A DNA stretch of 64,000 nt, from contig NZ_QETH01000013.1 in assembly GCF_003105115.1 (NCBI RefSeq), forward strand, positions 1 to 64,000, read 5' to 3'. The DNA is from Flavobacterium sp. HTF. Its GTDB lineage: Bacteria; Bacteroidota; Bacteroidia; Flavobacteriales; Flavobacteriaceae. The notes beneath the pieces are model-generated. The model worked only from the letters and a program-made list of their open reading frames with translations. It was not told the origin of the DNA and ran no database searches. Positions 1-8,543 of this stretch are shown here, piece after piece; positions within the stretch are counted from its first letter, which is position 1, and every line of letters starts with the position of its first letter. The translations under genes and the position numbers were made by a program.

Positions 1-328
1 AATCATAATGTAAATAATGAATTAGGGTCTTCAAATGTAATTTTTTTTAGGGAACATCCGATGTGATTTTATAAGTTTTAAAATATAATATGAATGAAAT
101 TTTGAAATGCTGTTTTGTGAAGGGCTTATAAAATAAAAACCCATTTTTTTTGGTTTTTGTAAGTTAAAAAAGCTAAAAAACAAATTTGTAGGAATTGATT
201 TAAGTATATTGTAAACCAGTATTTTGTAATATTTAATTTAAATAAATGATTTATGCGTAAAAATAAAAAAATCCAATTGCTGAAAATTGGATTTTTTGTT
301 GCGTGAAAATGAAAAAATAGGATTGGAT
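1..328. other. Intergenic stretch without a recognisable gene
   Basis: AT-rich sequence with no convincing reading frame on either strand. The only structure I see is a hairpin near 265-297, annotated separately. Confidence 0.6.
265..297 (-). terminator. Hairpin terminator after the AraC/NmrA/DUF5367-like gene group
   Basis: A-run, then ATCCAATT, a 6-base loop, AATTGGAT and a T-run. The symmetric A/T flanks let it work in both directions. It lies just past the stop of the minus-strand membrane protein gene. Confidence 0.7.
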
Positions 329-715
329 TTAATTTTTTGGCTTAATTTTAATCTTCCAAAAAGTATAAACGGTGATTATATTTACACTTACTAAAATCCA
401 AAGAACCGAACTCGAAAAAAAGCTTTTATAACTCCTACCGTTCGGTATTTCAACATACGGAACTGTAATGAAAACGTCTAAAACCAGGGCGGTAAGTGAC
501 ATTACGATTCCCAGAATCAATCCGTTGATTTTTGAACCGTTTTTATAATAAAAATAAGCTCCTGTTATAGAATATAAAATTATCATTATCAGAACTATTA
601 AGGCCTGTGTGTTAAAGTTGTTTTTTAATATTGGAATTAAGCCTGAAACATAGAAAGAAGCACTAACACAAAGCCAGACAAAAATGCCGGGAAGCAGAAT
701 TTTGATACACTTCAT
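329..715 (-). CDS. Small four-helix membrane protein, DUF5367-like
   Basis: Protein of 128 residues with four predicted membrane helices (about 7-30, 37-58, 63-84 and 101-122) and a basic C-terminus ending KIKIKPKN. The N-terminal pattern (MKxxKxLLPGxxxW, then a helix ending SGLIPILKN) resembles the DUF5367 family, which has no known function; I assign it by memory of the pattern only. Its start lies 11 bp after the NmrA-like gene, in the same direction, so it is probably the last gene of an AraC-NmrA-DUF5367 unit. The location should be the inner membrane. No catalytic motif is visible. Confidence 0.6.
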   Translation of the reverse strand: MKCIKILLPGIFVWLCVSASFYVSGLIPILKNNFNTQALIVLIMIILYSITGAYFYYKNGSKINGLILGIVMSLTALVLDVFITVPYVEIPNGRSYKSFFSSSVLWILVSVNIITVYTFWKIKIKPKN

Positions 716-726
716 AGCTTTGGATT

Positions 727-1563
727 TTAAACATTAACGGTGTTCCAGATTCCGCTTTTTGCTGTTTCTTTTGCGTAAGTGGCAAAATTGGTCGGTTTGC
801 GGCCGGTTACTTTTTCAATATCATGCGTAATGCCCGAATTTCTTCCATCCAGAACCTGTTCAAAAAGGTAATTTACCAACCAGATATGATCCTCCGGAAC
901 CTGATATTCCCGTAACATTTGGATGTATTCTTCCAGAGTCAAAGCCTGAAATTGGATCTCCCTGTCCGCTGCTTTGGCAATAATCGAAACAGCCTCTGGA
1001 AAGGTAAGTAATTCCGGCCCGGTAAGTTCGTATGTCTGACCGTTGTGTTTGTCGTTTAAAAGGCACTCTGCAACAACATCTGCAATATCATCTGCATCTG
1101 TAAAAGGCTCCAGGGCTTCTGCTCTTGGTAAAGCTACAAAACCGGCTAAAATGGGATCTAAAAAGAAGCTTTCGCTAAAATTCTGATTGAACCAGCTCGC
1201 CCTTACAATCGTCCAGTTTTTAGCGGAAGCTTTTACAATTTCTTCGCAAACCTGCGCTTCTTTTTCGCCTCTTCCGGATAATAATACCATTTTCTGAACC
1301 CCAAGCCTGGTGGCCAGAAATGTAAATTTCTGAATGATTTCTATTGCTGCAGGAACGGCCAGATCGGGCTGAAAAGTAATATAAACCGTATCTGCTCCGT
1401 TAAGAACTGCCGGCCAGGTTTCGGGATTTTCCCAGTCAAAAGCCGGTTCTGCAGTGCGTGAACCCATTACGATTTCGATATCATTTCTTTGCTGTAAACG
1501 TTCCGCAACTCTTTTTCCTGTTTTTCCGTTAGCACCAAGTACTAAAATTTTCTTTTTGCTCAT
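727..1563 (-). CDS. NmrA-like NAD(P)-binding oxidoreductase
   Basis: Protein of 278 residues. A Rossmann fold opens with ILVLGANGKTGKRV (glycine motif at residues 10-16) typical of atypical short-chain dehydrogenases of the NmrA/NAD(P)H-binding type. The middle holds VYITFQPD and MVLLSGRGE strands and the WTIVRASWFNQNF segment common in this family. The classical YxxxK pair is not evident, so it may be a redox sensor or a reductase with non-standard chemistry. It lies between an AraC gene (71 bp upstream) and a small membrane protein gene (11 bp downstream), suggesting that the AraC protein controls it. The substrate cannot be told. Confidence 0.82.
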   Translation of the reverse strand: MSKKKILVLGANGKTGKRVAERLQQRNDIEIVMGSRTAEPAFDWENPETWPAVLNGADTVYITFQPDLAVPAAIEIIQKFTFLATRLGVQKMVLLSGRGEKEAQVCEEIVKASAKNWTIVRASWFNQNFSESFFLDPILAGFVALPRAEALEPFTDADDIADVVAECLLNDKHNGQTYELTGPELLTFPEAVSIIAKAADREIQFQALTLEEYIQMLREYQVPEDHIWLVNYLFEQVLDGRNSGITHDIEKVTGRKPTNFATYAKETAKSGIWNTVNV

Positions 1564-1634
1564 ATCAATATTTTTTAAATGAATACTGATACAAAGGTGT
1601 TTAGTTCCTGATTAAACCATTTGTTGCAAAAGAA

Positions 1635-2513
1635 TTATGATTTGTTTGAAAAGCATTTTTGCCTGACGTCATTTGGTCGCGTGGCAAATTTTTTATAGAA
1701 GGCATTCGAGAACGAACTAAGGCTTTCGTAACCCACTTCCCAGGCCGCTTCCTGTACAGTTTTGTCACTGTTTTGCAATAGTTCATACGCTTTGTTCAGA
1801 CGTTCTTCCTGTACATATTTAAAAACCGGAATACCAAATAACTCCTTGAAATTCTTTTTTAGTTTATTGCTGTTAAGTCCCACCATCTTTGAAAGTTGGG
1901 TAATCGATGGCGGCTGTGAGTAGTTGTGCGTAACAATTTCCCTGGCCTGAAAAATTTTGTCCCTGTCTTTTTCAGAAAAATCGATTTTCTGATCTGTTGA
2001 CAATAAGGCAAAAAAATGCGACAGAAGTTCATTGACCTGACTTTTTAAAAACAATAAACGTGTATTTTCAGTATAGGTGGTATGGAATATTTTCTGAACC
2101 GCCAACTGCATTTCGAGTGTCATATAAAACGATGGGCCTTTTACAAAATGCTCCTGCGGATTTAATAATTCGGGCAGGTATTTTTCAAAAATCTCTTTCT
2201 CTGCCTGTGGTAATAAAGGCAGATTTTTTAGTTTGGTAAAAATACTAATCGACTGCAGAGGCTTATCAGGCTCGATTTTGTGGGCAAATTCTACCTTCTG
2301 GTTTCCAAAAAAGCAAATGGCCAGACCGGTTGTGTTTGTTAAGTATTTGGTTTGTTGATTGTGTTTTATTTCGAGTTCGACATTGCCCGAACCATAAAAG
2401 GCAAATCCAACAGCATCCCCGTCGATTTCGCATTTCTGAATGAATGTTTCCGAGGCATTTGATTGCTCGATTAAAACAATAAAGTCATTTAATTCGATGA
2501 TGTCTGTTGTCAT
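1635..2513 (-). CDS. AraC-family transcriptional regulator
   Basis: Protein of 292 residues. The last ~100 residues form a double helix-turn-helix of the AraC type: first helix pair around ITQLSKMVGLNSNKLKKNF, second around VQEAAWEVGYESLSSFSNAF with the usual FxxxF signature, ending ATRPNDVR. The N-terminal ~180 residues are a variable sensor domain without recognisable motifs. It is first in the minus-strand group with the NmrA-like and DUF5367-like genes, which it may regulate. The upstream 397-bp gap holds direct repeats and a perfect palindrome that could be operators for it or for the opposite gene. Confidence 0.88.
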   Translation of the reverse strand: MTTDIIELNDFIVLIEQSNASETFIQKCEIDGDAVGFAFYGSGNVELEIKHNQQTKYLTNTTGLAICFFGNQKVEFAHKIEPDKPLQSISIFTKLKNLPLLPQAEKEIFEKYLPELLNPQEHFVKGPSFYMTLEMQLAVQKIFHTTYTENTRLLFLKSQVNELLSHFFALLSTDQKIDFSEKDRDKIFQAREIVTHNYSQPPSITQLSKMVGLNSNKLKKNFKELFGIPVFKYVQEERLNKAYELLQNSDKTVQEAAWEVGYESLSSFSNAFYKKFATRPNDVRQKCFSNKS

Positions 2514-2910
2514 TTTTTAGGAATTATGGTATTGTCTGCCAGGTTTTTAATAGGACATCAAATTGAAAATTTGTTACGTGAATTTAAAAAATATTTTTTA
2601 GCCGGAGATTTAAATTAGTTGAAGAAACGGTTTTACAGGCTTTACGAATGTTTCAAATTATAGCATAAATCATATTCATGTTTCATTTTATAGAATGAAA
2701 CATGTTTGCTTGATATTGTATGTTAGTTATTGGTAATTTAGTCATAACCAATAAATTAAGCCTATTCGGGTATAAATCTATAGCATGAGATGTTTTTAAA
2801 TCATGACAATAAGTTGTGGAAAAGACAGCTAAAACAGGTCTGTTACTAATCAACAGGCAAAGGCTTTTTATAGTTGTTTATTGATTTACTAATCTATAAA
2901 ACCAAAAAAT
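2514..2910. other. Divergent regulatory gap with direct repeats and a palindrome
   Basis: 397 bp between the AraC gene and a small plus-strand gene. It contains two near-identical 16-mers (ATGTTTCAAATTATAG at 2648-2663, ATGTTTCATTTTATAG at 2678-2693). The second is part of a perfect 11-bp inverted repeat at 2677-2704 (arms CATGTTTCATT and AATGAAACATG). No gene is evident. Confidence 0.6.
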
Positions 2911-3150
2911 ATGTCTCTTCCCAGTGAATTATACAATGCAAAATTTGCAGAGTATATCGAATCTCTTAAGATTTTGTATTTGGTTGATGATCAATTTAAA
3001 TCGATCTGTAATGAATATTGCAATAGTCGTATAAAGACCGAAAAATACAAGAAAAAGTTTGAAAAAAACTTCAGGAATAAATTAGAATTTGAAAACCTGT
3101 CAAAAGAACTGGAAGAAGAAATCCTGATTTACCTGATCCGGAATAAATAG
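2911..3150 (+). CDS. Small hypothetical protein
   Basis: Protein of 79 residues, highly charged and predicted helical (many K, E, N; for example SRIKTEKYKKKFEKNF), with no signal peptide or membrane segment. It starts with ATG after an A-rich stretch and ends 51 bp before the following lipoprotein gene, with which it may be co-transcribed. I do not recognise a family. Codon use resembles the neighbouring genes, so it is likely real. Confidence 0.5.
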   Translation: MSLPSELYNAKFAEYIESLKILYLVDDQFKSICNEYCNSRIKTEKYKKKFEKNFRNKLEFENLSKELEEEILIYLIRNK

Positions 3151-3201
3151 CCAACATATAAATCATGAAGAATTAAAGTTTTACTCCTTAAAATCAAAGT
3201 T

Positions 3202-5586
3202 ATGAATTGTACTAAAGTTATAAAAAAGACACTTGAAATACTTCTTATTAGTACTGTTTTAATCTCTTTTTCGTGCCAAAAGAACAAAGATGAAAAATTA
3301 GCTGAAAATGTAAAACCTTCCGTTGATTCTGTGGCAACAACAGACATTGGCTGGCCAAGGGAGGTTACAGTCAACGGATCAAAACTGGTATACTATCAGC
3401 CTCAGATTGATCAGTGGAAAGATTTTAAAGAACTGACCGCACGTGTTGCGTTTTCCCTTACCCCAAAAGGCGAAAAAGAGGTTCTGGGCGTAGCTTCTTT
3501 ACAATCAGAAACGCTGGTAGACAAAGATTCGAGAAATGTATTTTTTAAAAATATTGCAATAACCGATGTCCGGTTTCCGGCTCTTGATGAAAAACGGGTA
3601 CCTAAAATGGAGCAATTGCTAAAAGAATTATTTCCAAAAGGAGGTGACCCCATTTCTTTGGACCGTGTAATGGCTGATATGGAAAAAAACAGTGTACCGG
3701 CAACAGGTGTTGCGGTCAAAAATGATCCTCCACCCATATTTTACAGCTCAGACCCATCTGTGTTGCTTATTGTGCAGGGAGAACCTGTTTTGGTTCCGGT
3801 AGAAAAAACAGATATAAGTTATGTAGTCAATACCAATTGGGATTTGTTTTTTGATAAACCCTCCAAAAATTACTATTTACTGGTTGAAAATGTATGGCTG
3901 ACTTCCAAAGTTTTAGACGGAAAATGGACAAAAACAAGCAGCTTGCCAAAGGCTTTGAACAATTTACCTTCAGGCCAGAATTTTGATGAAGTCAAAAAAA
4001 TGATTCCGCCGCCATCTGTGAAAACAGAATTGCAGGTTTTCTTTAGCAATAAACCGGCTGAACTGATTTCGGTAGACGGCACACCTAAATTTGTAAAAAT
4101 CCCCGGCACACAGCTAATGTATATTGAAAACACAGAAAATGACATTTTTGCGGATCAAAAAGACGGACAGTACTATGTTTTATTATCCGGCAGATGGTTT
4201 AAGGCCAAAGAACTGACAGGACCATGGAGTTATTCTACCAATAATCTTCCGTCAGATTTTGCAAAAATACCCAAAGATTCGCCACGTGCCAGTGTACTTT
4301 CATCCGTGCCCGGTACAATTGAAGCTTCAGATGCCGTAATGTTATCTCAGGTTCCGACAACTGCCATTGTAAAAAAAGCGGATGCTGAAGCCAAAGCTAA
4401 AGTAAATTATGACGGTGAACCTCAATTTAAGCCCATAGAAGGCACTTCTATGCAATATGCGAGCAATACTCAGGAAAAAGTGATAAAGGTAGGCGATATG
4501 TATTATTTGTGCTTTCAGGCAGTCTGGTTTATGTCTACTCAGCCAAATGGACCCTGGAAGGTTACAAATTCAGTTCCAAAAGAAATTTATAGCATTCCGC
4601 CAAGCTCGCCTGTTTATAATGTGACGTACGTTACCCAAACCAATGTGACTGATACAACGGTCGAAAGCAGTACAACGGCAGGTTATTTCGGAGCTTTTGT
4701 TGTCGGAGCTATTATAGGTTCTGTCCTCACGTACGGAACAGGGTTTTATTATCCGCCCTATATGTATTATGGACCCATGTATCCAATTTACCGTCCGTGG
4801 CCTTGTACCTATGGTATTGGAGCGGTGTATAACCCGTGGACGGGAGGCTGGGCAGCCGGAAGAGCGGTTTACGGCCCTTACGGAGCTGCCGGAACATCTG
4901 CCTGGTACAATCCGGCAACAGGACGATATGGACGTTCGGCAAGTGTACAGGGCTGGTATGGCGGACGCACCGTTGCCAGTTCTTATAATCCGTGGACAGG
5001 AAATTACGGAAGAACAGTTCAATCTCACAATGCCTATGCGCAATGGGGGCATTCTGCTGCATCAAACGGTCATGACTGGGTAGAAAGCGGACATGTAACA
5101 ACGAGACGCGGAACTGTAATGGGGTATAAGACTTCAGGCGGCAAGGAAGGCGTTATAGTACATCACAGAGGCGGCGGAACAACAATTCATACCAATAACA
5201 ACCTGTACGCCGGACATGACGGGCATGTGTACAAAAAGGACAGTAACGGAAACTGGAGCCATTATAACAACGGCAATGGCGGCTGGACGCAGGCGGGAAC
5301 TTTGGGATCGTCTAAAAATTCAGGCGAAAGGATTCAGCCTTCAGGAGATAAAATTCAGCGGGACAATAATCTGAATTTGCAAAAACCGGACAGAGTACTC
5401 GGTTCACCAGATAAACCACTTGGAGAAGCCGGTCGTTCCAGCACAATTGACGGACTGAACCATTCTGATTTTTCGCGTCAGAGAGGGGAGACGCAGGCAC
5501 GAAATTTCCAAAATTTCCAGAGAAATAGTGGTAGCCGACTCGGTGGCGGAGCCACAGGCGTCAGAGGTTTCAGAGGAAGAAGATAA
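3202..5586 (+). CDS. Large lipoprotein with three repeats and a Gly/Tyr-rich tail
   Basis: Protein of 794 residues. It has a lipoprotein signal with lipobox ISFSC (C25), so it should be membrane-anchored and probably surface-exposed. Three diverged repeats of about 60 residues lie at 193-256, 292-352 and 405-466. Each has a beta-rich pattern: V-x-I/V-x-x-T-x-x-x-Y, then an acidic N/D segment, a YYLL/YYVL strand, an R/V-W-F/L residue set and a GPW or GKW turn followed by LP. A glycine-rich hydrophobic segment at ~497-520 precedes a tail rich in G, Y, N, W and S with NPWTG-type motifs. No enzymatic motif is seen. The repeats suggest binding or a structural envelope role. I do not recognise a characterised homologue. 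Confidence 0.75.
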   Translation: MNCTKVIKKTLEILLISTVLISFSCQKNKDEKLAENVKPSVDSVATTDIGWPREVTVNGSKLVYYQPQIDQWKDFKELTARVAFSLTPKGEKEVLGVASLQSETLVDKDSRNVFFKNIAITDVRFPALDEKRVPKMEQLLKELFPKGGDPISLDRVMADMEKNSVPATGVAVKNDPPPIFYSSDPSVLLIVQGEPVLVPVEKTDISYVVNTNWDLFFDKPSKNYYLLVENVWLTSKVLDGKWTKTSSLPKALNNLPSGQNFDEVKKMIPPPSVKTELQVFFSNKPAELISVDGTPKFVKIPGTQLMYIENTENDIFADQKDGQYYVLLSGRWFKAKELTGPWSYSTNNLPSDFAKIPKDSPRASVLSSVPGTIEASDAVMLSQVPTTAIVKKADAEAKAKVNYDGEPQFKPIEGTSMQYASNTQEKVIKVGDMYYLCFQAVWFMSTQPNGPWKVTNSVPKEIYSIPPSSPVYNVTYVTQTNVTDTTVESSTTAGYFGAFVVGAIIGSVLTYGTGFYYPPYMYYGPMYPIYRPWPCTYGIGAVYNPWTGGWAAGRAVYGPYGAAGTSAWYNPATGRYGRSASVQGWYGGRTVASSYNPWTGNYGRTVQSHNAYAQWGHSAASNGHDWVESGHVTTRRGTVMGYKTSGGKEGVIVHHRGGGTTIHTNNNLYAGHDGHVYKKDSNGNWSHYNNGNGGWTQAGTLGSSKNSGERIQPSGDKIQRDNNLNLQKPDRVLGSPDKPLGEAGRSSTIDGLNHSDFSRQRGETQARNFQNFQRNSGSRLGGGATGVRGFRGRR

Positions 5587-5628
5587 AAAAACAGGGTTTA
5601 GAAACGATTATTCTAAACCCTGTTTTGT
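5587..5628. terminator. Bidirectional terminator shared by convergent genes
   Basis: Arms AAAACAGGGTTTAGAA and TTCTAAACCCTGTTTT around a 7-base loop. The right arm encodes the last codons of the minus-strand AAA ATPase gene, so the hairpin serves both the lipoprotein and the ATPase gene. Confidence 0.85.
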
Positions 5629-6336
5629 ATTCTTTTCAAATTCTAATTCTGCAATAATCTGTTTTTTCATCAGGGTATGAATATAATCTTTGGCCTCAGC
5701 ATACGAGATATTATATTTTCTCGGAATATCCTGTAAATGAAGTGGAAAAGCCTCCAATAACTGGTCATAATAAACATCCAGCTGATCTTCATCCGGCATT
5801 TCAAATTGTAATCTTAACTGAAATCTCCTCAATAATGCGGTGTCAATTGCGTGATAATGATTCGTAGCGCAAATCAGCAGGCTGTCAGCCGGTAAATAAT
5901 CAATTAGCTGGATAATCGTATTTACCAGACGTCGCATTTCGCCCACATCTTTATCATCGCTGTCACGGCTTTTTCCTATCTGGTCAAACTCATCCAAAAA
6001 TAAAACCGATTTCTCCCGAATTGCTTTGTCAAATATCGCTTTTACATTTTTGGATGTTTCACCAATCTTTGCATTGATTAACGTGCTCAGGTTGATAATC
6101 ACAATGTTTTTGTTTAAAGCTGTAGCAATAGCTTTTGCCGTTGTAGTTTTACCACAGCCCGAGTGACCGTGCAGCAGGATTTTGTTGTCAACCTTAAGAT
6201 TGTATTTTTTTAATTCCTCAAGATATTGGTGTTCTTTTATGGTTTGGGTTAAAGCAGCTTTGTTTTCATTACTAAAAAACAAATCGTTTAAAGCAATTTT
6301 TTCGGTATCAGTTACGGTAAGTTCGTACAGATTCAT
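5608..6336 (-). CDS. AAA-family ATPase, single domain
   Basis: Protein of 242 residues with one AAA module: Walker A GHSGCGKT at 57-64, Walker B VLFLDE at 111-116, sensor-1 asparagine in ATN (N159) and an arginine-finger LLRRF (R170-R171). The layout matches the FtsH/spastin/katanin class of AAA proteins, but it lacks a protease or obvious substrate-recruiting domain; the first ~45 residues are a short helical region. It is transcribed alone, converging on the lipoprotein gene. It may be a remodelling ATPase acting with a partner encoded elsewhere; the substrate is unknown. A -7-like box (TAATTTTG on the minus strand, 6356-6363) lies 20 bp upstream of the start. Confidence 0.85.
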   Translation of the reverse strand: MNLYELTVTDTEKIALNDLFFSNENKAALTQTIKEHQYLEELKKYNLKVDNKILLHGHSGCGKTTTAKAIATALNKNIVIINLSTLINAKIGETSKNVKAIFDKAIREKSVLFLDEFDQIGKSRDSDDKDVGEMRRLVNTIIQLIDYLPADSLLICATNHYHAIDTALLRRFQLRLQFEMPDEDQLDVYYDQLLEAFPLHLQDIPRKYNISYAEAKDYIHTLMKKQIIAELEFEKNTKQGLE

Positions 6337-6557
6337 TTTTATGTTTTATTTGGTGCAAAATTAGAGTTTATTCCGCAATATTCTTATTTCAGATTCCTTT
6401 TGTAAAAGATTGTTTCAGTTGTGAATTAATCCTTTTTATCAGCGAACAAGAGTAGAAATTATCAGGGTTGCAATAATAATCCAGTTTTGATTATTGAAAA
6501 TAGTCCAGCCTTAGCAGATTCAGTAAATAAAATTTTTCTGGTTGCGATTCATTAGTT

Positions 6558-6565
6558 TATATTTG
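6558..6565 (+). promoter_or_regulatory. -7 promoter box of the thioredoxin-like pair
   Basis: TATATTTG matches the Bacteroidetes consensus TAnnTTTG, 21 bp before the ATG of the TlpA-like gene. I do not see a good -33 TTTG at the usual spacing. Confidence 0.6.
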
Positions 6566-6586
6566 TAAGAAGCAATACTTAGTAAA

Positions 6587-7063
6587 ATGAAAATCAGAAC
6601 TTTTATACTTTATGTTCTTCTTTTGACGGTATCGGTGATGTCTTACGGACAAAACGTAAAACTAATTACAGTCGATCAGCTTCAGGAAAGAATAAAAAAC
6701 GGAAAAGACAGTACGTATGTCGTTAATTTTTGGGCAACCTGGTGCGCTCCCTGCATCAAGGAATTGCCTCATTTTGAGAAACTGGGACAGGAAAACAAAT
6801 CAGATAAACTGGCAGTATTATTAATCAGTGTTGATTTTAAATCAAAACTAACTTCCGGGGTTGTGCCATTCGTTAAAAGAAAGAACCTTAAAAATCAGGT
6901 TTTTCTTTTAAATGAAAGCAATCCGCAGGAATATATAGACCGTATAGATCCGTCCTGGTCAGGAAGTATTCCGGCAACGCTTTTTATTAAAAACGACAAA
7001 CGTAAATTTGCCGAAAACGAATTTACTTACGAACAATTAGTAACTGAATATAAAAAATTATAA
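6587..7063 (+). CDS. TlpA-like periplasmic thioredoxin
   Basis: Protein of 158 residues with a cleavable signal peptide (hydrophobic LYVLLLTVSVMSYG, cut after YGQ). The thioredoxin fold carries the redox motif FWATWCAPC at about residues 45-53 and the cis-proline strand GSIPATLFI. This matches TlpA/ResA-type thiol reductases of the periplasm, which reduce disulfides or support cytochrome maturation; the partner here is unknown. It ends 3 bp before the next thioredoxin-fold gene, so the two are almost certainly co-transcribed. Length is typical for the family. Confidence 0.88.
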   Translation: MKIRTFILYVLLLTVSVMSYGQNVKLITVDQLQERIKNGKDSTYVVNFWATWCAPCIKELPHFEKLGQENKSDKLAVLLISVDFKSKLTSGVVPFVKRKNLKNQVFLLNESNPQEYIDRIDPSWSGSIPATLFIKNDKRKFAENEFTYEQLVTEYKKL

Positions 7064-7066
7064 ATC

Positions 7067-7675
7067 ATGAAAAAGTACATCACCCTTGTGCTGGTTTTTA
7101 CAGCTATTCTTTCTCAGGCACAAAGCAAAACACTAAAAGCCGGAGAAACTGCACCTGATTTTAAACTGAAAAATGTAGATAACAAAGAGATTTCTTTTGA
7201 AAGTTACCCGAAAGCAAAAGGATTTATTGTGGTTTTTACCTGCAACACCTGTCCGTACGCAATAGCTTACGAGCAAAGGATTTTAGATCTGGATAAAAAG
7301 TTCAAATCACAGGGTTATCCGGTAATTGCCATCAATCCAAATGATCCTGAAGCTTCAAAAGCAGATACTTTTGATAAAATGCAGGATCTGGCAAAAGCGA
7401 AAAAATATTCTTTCCCTTATTTATTTGATCAGGGGCAAGTAGTTACAGACCAGTACGGAGCCAAACATACACCGCATCTTTTTGTGGTTTCCAAAACAGA
7501 AAAGGGAACCGTTGTAGAATATACCGGAGCAATTGATAATGACCCGGAAGGAACGAAGACGGAAAAAACAAAATATGTTGAAGATGTTATAGCTTCTTTA
7601 TTGAGTAATAAAAAACCAGCCATTACGGAAACAAAAGAAATTGGCTGTACAGTAAAAAGAAAGCCCAAAGCATAA
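7067..7675 (+). CDS. Exported peroxiredoxin-like/redoxin protein
   Basis: Protein of 202 residues with a signal peptide (MKKYITLVLVFTAILSQAQ). The thioredoxin-like redoxin domain (GETAPDFKLKNVDN opening) carries a CNTCP redox site at about residue 62, where classical AhpC-type peroxiredoxins have a single peroxidatic cysteine. The cis-Pro segment is HTPHLFVV. A further cysteine near the C-terminus (IGCTVK) is typical of this redoxin subgroup. It follows the TlpA-like gene by 3 bp; they probably form a periplasmic thiol-redox pair. The exact substrate is unknown. A strong terminator follows. Confidence 0.85.
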   Translation: MKKYITLVLVFTAILSQAQSKTLKAGETAPDFKLKNVDNKEISFESYPKAKGFIVVFTCNTCPYAIAYEQRILDLDKKFKSQGYPVIAINPNDPEASKADTFDKMQDLAKAKKYSFPYLFDQGQVVTDQYGAKHTPHLFVVSKTEKGTVVEYTGAIDNDPEGTKTEKTKYVEDVIASLLSNKKPAITETKEIGCTVKRKPKA

Positions 7676-7707
7676 TTAACTGTAACGAACAACATTCCAA
7701 ATGTTTC

Positions 7708-7739
7708 AAAAAACGTCCCGATAACCGGGGCGTTTTTTT
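7708..7739 (+). terminator. Rho-independent terminator
   Basis: GC-rich hairpin AACGTCCCG / CGGGGCGTT with a short ATAAC-type loop (one mismatch), followed by seven T's, 33 bp after the redoxin stop codon. Confidence 0.85.
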
Positions 7740-7832
7740 ATTTTTGGAACCAAAATATTTATAATGTATTTTCTTGTTATTAACATAAAAGATGAATTCA
7801 ATATAAGAAAAAAACTATTTTTTAATGTTTAG

Positions 7833-7865
7833 TTTGCTTAATTAACTGATTTATATCTATTTTTG
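7833..7865 (+). promoter_or_regulatory. Promoter of the LuxR-type regulator gene
   Basis: TTTG at 7833-7836, 21-base spacer, TATTTTTG at 7858-7865. This fits the Bacteroidetes TTTG-N17-23-TAnnTTTG promoter. A palindrome follows immediately. Confidence 0.65.
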
Positions 7866-7882
7866 TTTAGACCAAATCTAAA
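7866..7882. promoter_or_regulatory. Candidate operator TTTAGA-N5-TCTAAA, copy 1
   Basis: TTTAGACCAAATCTAAA: perfect 6-bp arms, 5-base centre, directly after the -7 box and ending 5 bp before the ATG of the LuxR-type gene. The same layout recurs before the siderophore operon (8659-8675), and both are followed by TAA. The size fits a 7-1-7-like Fur-family box, but self-binding by the LuxR protein is also possible. Confidence 0.6.
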
Positions 7883-7887
7883 TAACA

Positions 7888-8514
7888 ATGAAAAATTTCC
7901 TTATTGCAGATTCTGAAAACCTACATATAATTGGGCTGAAATACACACTCAAAAAGCTCGTAAAATCTCCCAATTTAAAAATTGTAAACTCAAGAGAAGA
8001 ATTATTTAGATGCTTAAACTCCGGTATCGTTGAATGTCTGATCATTGACCCAAATAATATCTTTCTTTTTTATGATGATGATCTGAAAATCCTGAAAGCA
8101 GATTATCCCAAATGTAAAATCATCATCTTATCTTATTTTAAAAATAAACAAACCATCGACAGCTTTCTGAAAGATAATATAAACGGCTTTATTTCAAAAG
8201 ACTGCGAAGAACAAACCATTTATGACGCTTTGTACAAAATCGAACATGGCGAGCGCTATTTATGTCCCAAAACTTTAAATGCTCTTATTGACTCTTTTGT
8301 ACTTCCAAAACAGGAAAGTGATGAAAAACTTACTTTGCGTGAGTTCGAAATTCTGAAACAAATCGCAAAAGGTAATGACGGAAAAAAAATAGCATCACAG
8401 CTTTTTATCAGCATTCATACTTTTCGTACCCACAGAAAAAATATTATGAAAAAGACGGGCAGACATACCACTTCTGAACTGATTTTGTATGCTTTAGAAA
8501 ATAAAATAAGGTAA
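7888..8514 (+). CDS. LuxR/NarL-type response regulator beside the siderophore operon
   Basis: Protein of 208 residues. The N-terminal receiver-like domain is divergent: it begins FLIADSEN rather than with a D-D pair. The likely phospho-acceptor aspartate lies in CLIIDPNN (about residue 54), and the conserved lysine is in GFISKD. The C-terminal domain (about 142-205) is a clear LuxR helix-turn-helix: LTLREFEILKQIAKG, then KKIASQLFISIHTFRTHR. The gene stands alone, 174 bp before the siderophore operon, and shares that operon's TTTAGA-N5-TCTAAA palindrome; I infer it is co-regulated with, or a regulator of, siderophore genes. No cognate kinase is adjacent. Confidence 0.88.
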   Translation: MKNFLIADSENLHIIGLKYTLKKLVKSPNLKIVNSREELFRCLNSGIVECLIIDPNNIFLFYDDDLKILKADYPKCKIIILSYFKNKQTIDSFLKDNINGFISKDCEEQTIYDALYKIEHGERYLCPKTLNALIDSFVLPKQESDEKLTLREFEILKQIAKGNDGKKIASQLFISIHTFRTHRKNIMKKTGRHTTSELILYALENKIR

Positions 8515-8543
8515 TTTTCGTATAATATAAAATCATTTCAGAG

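Noticed and set aside
4570..5101. Overlapping open frames on both strands in the lipoprotein's Gly/Tyr-rich region
   Set aside because: Local higher GC content removes stop codons by chance; the lipoprotein frame explains the region.
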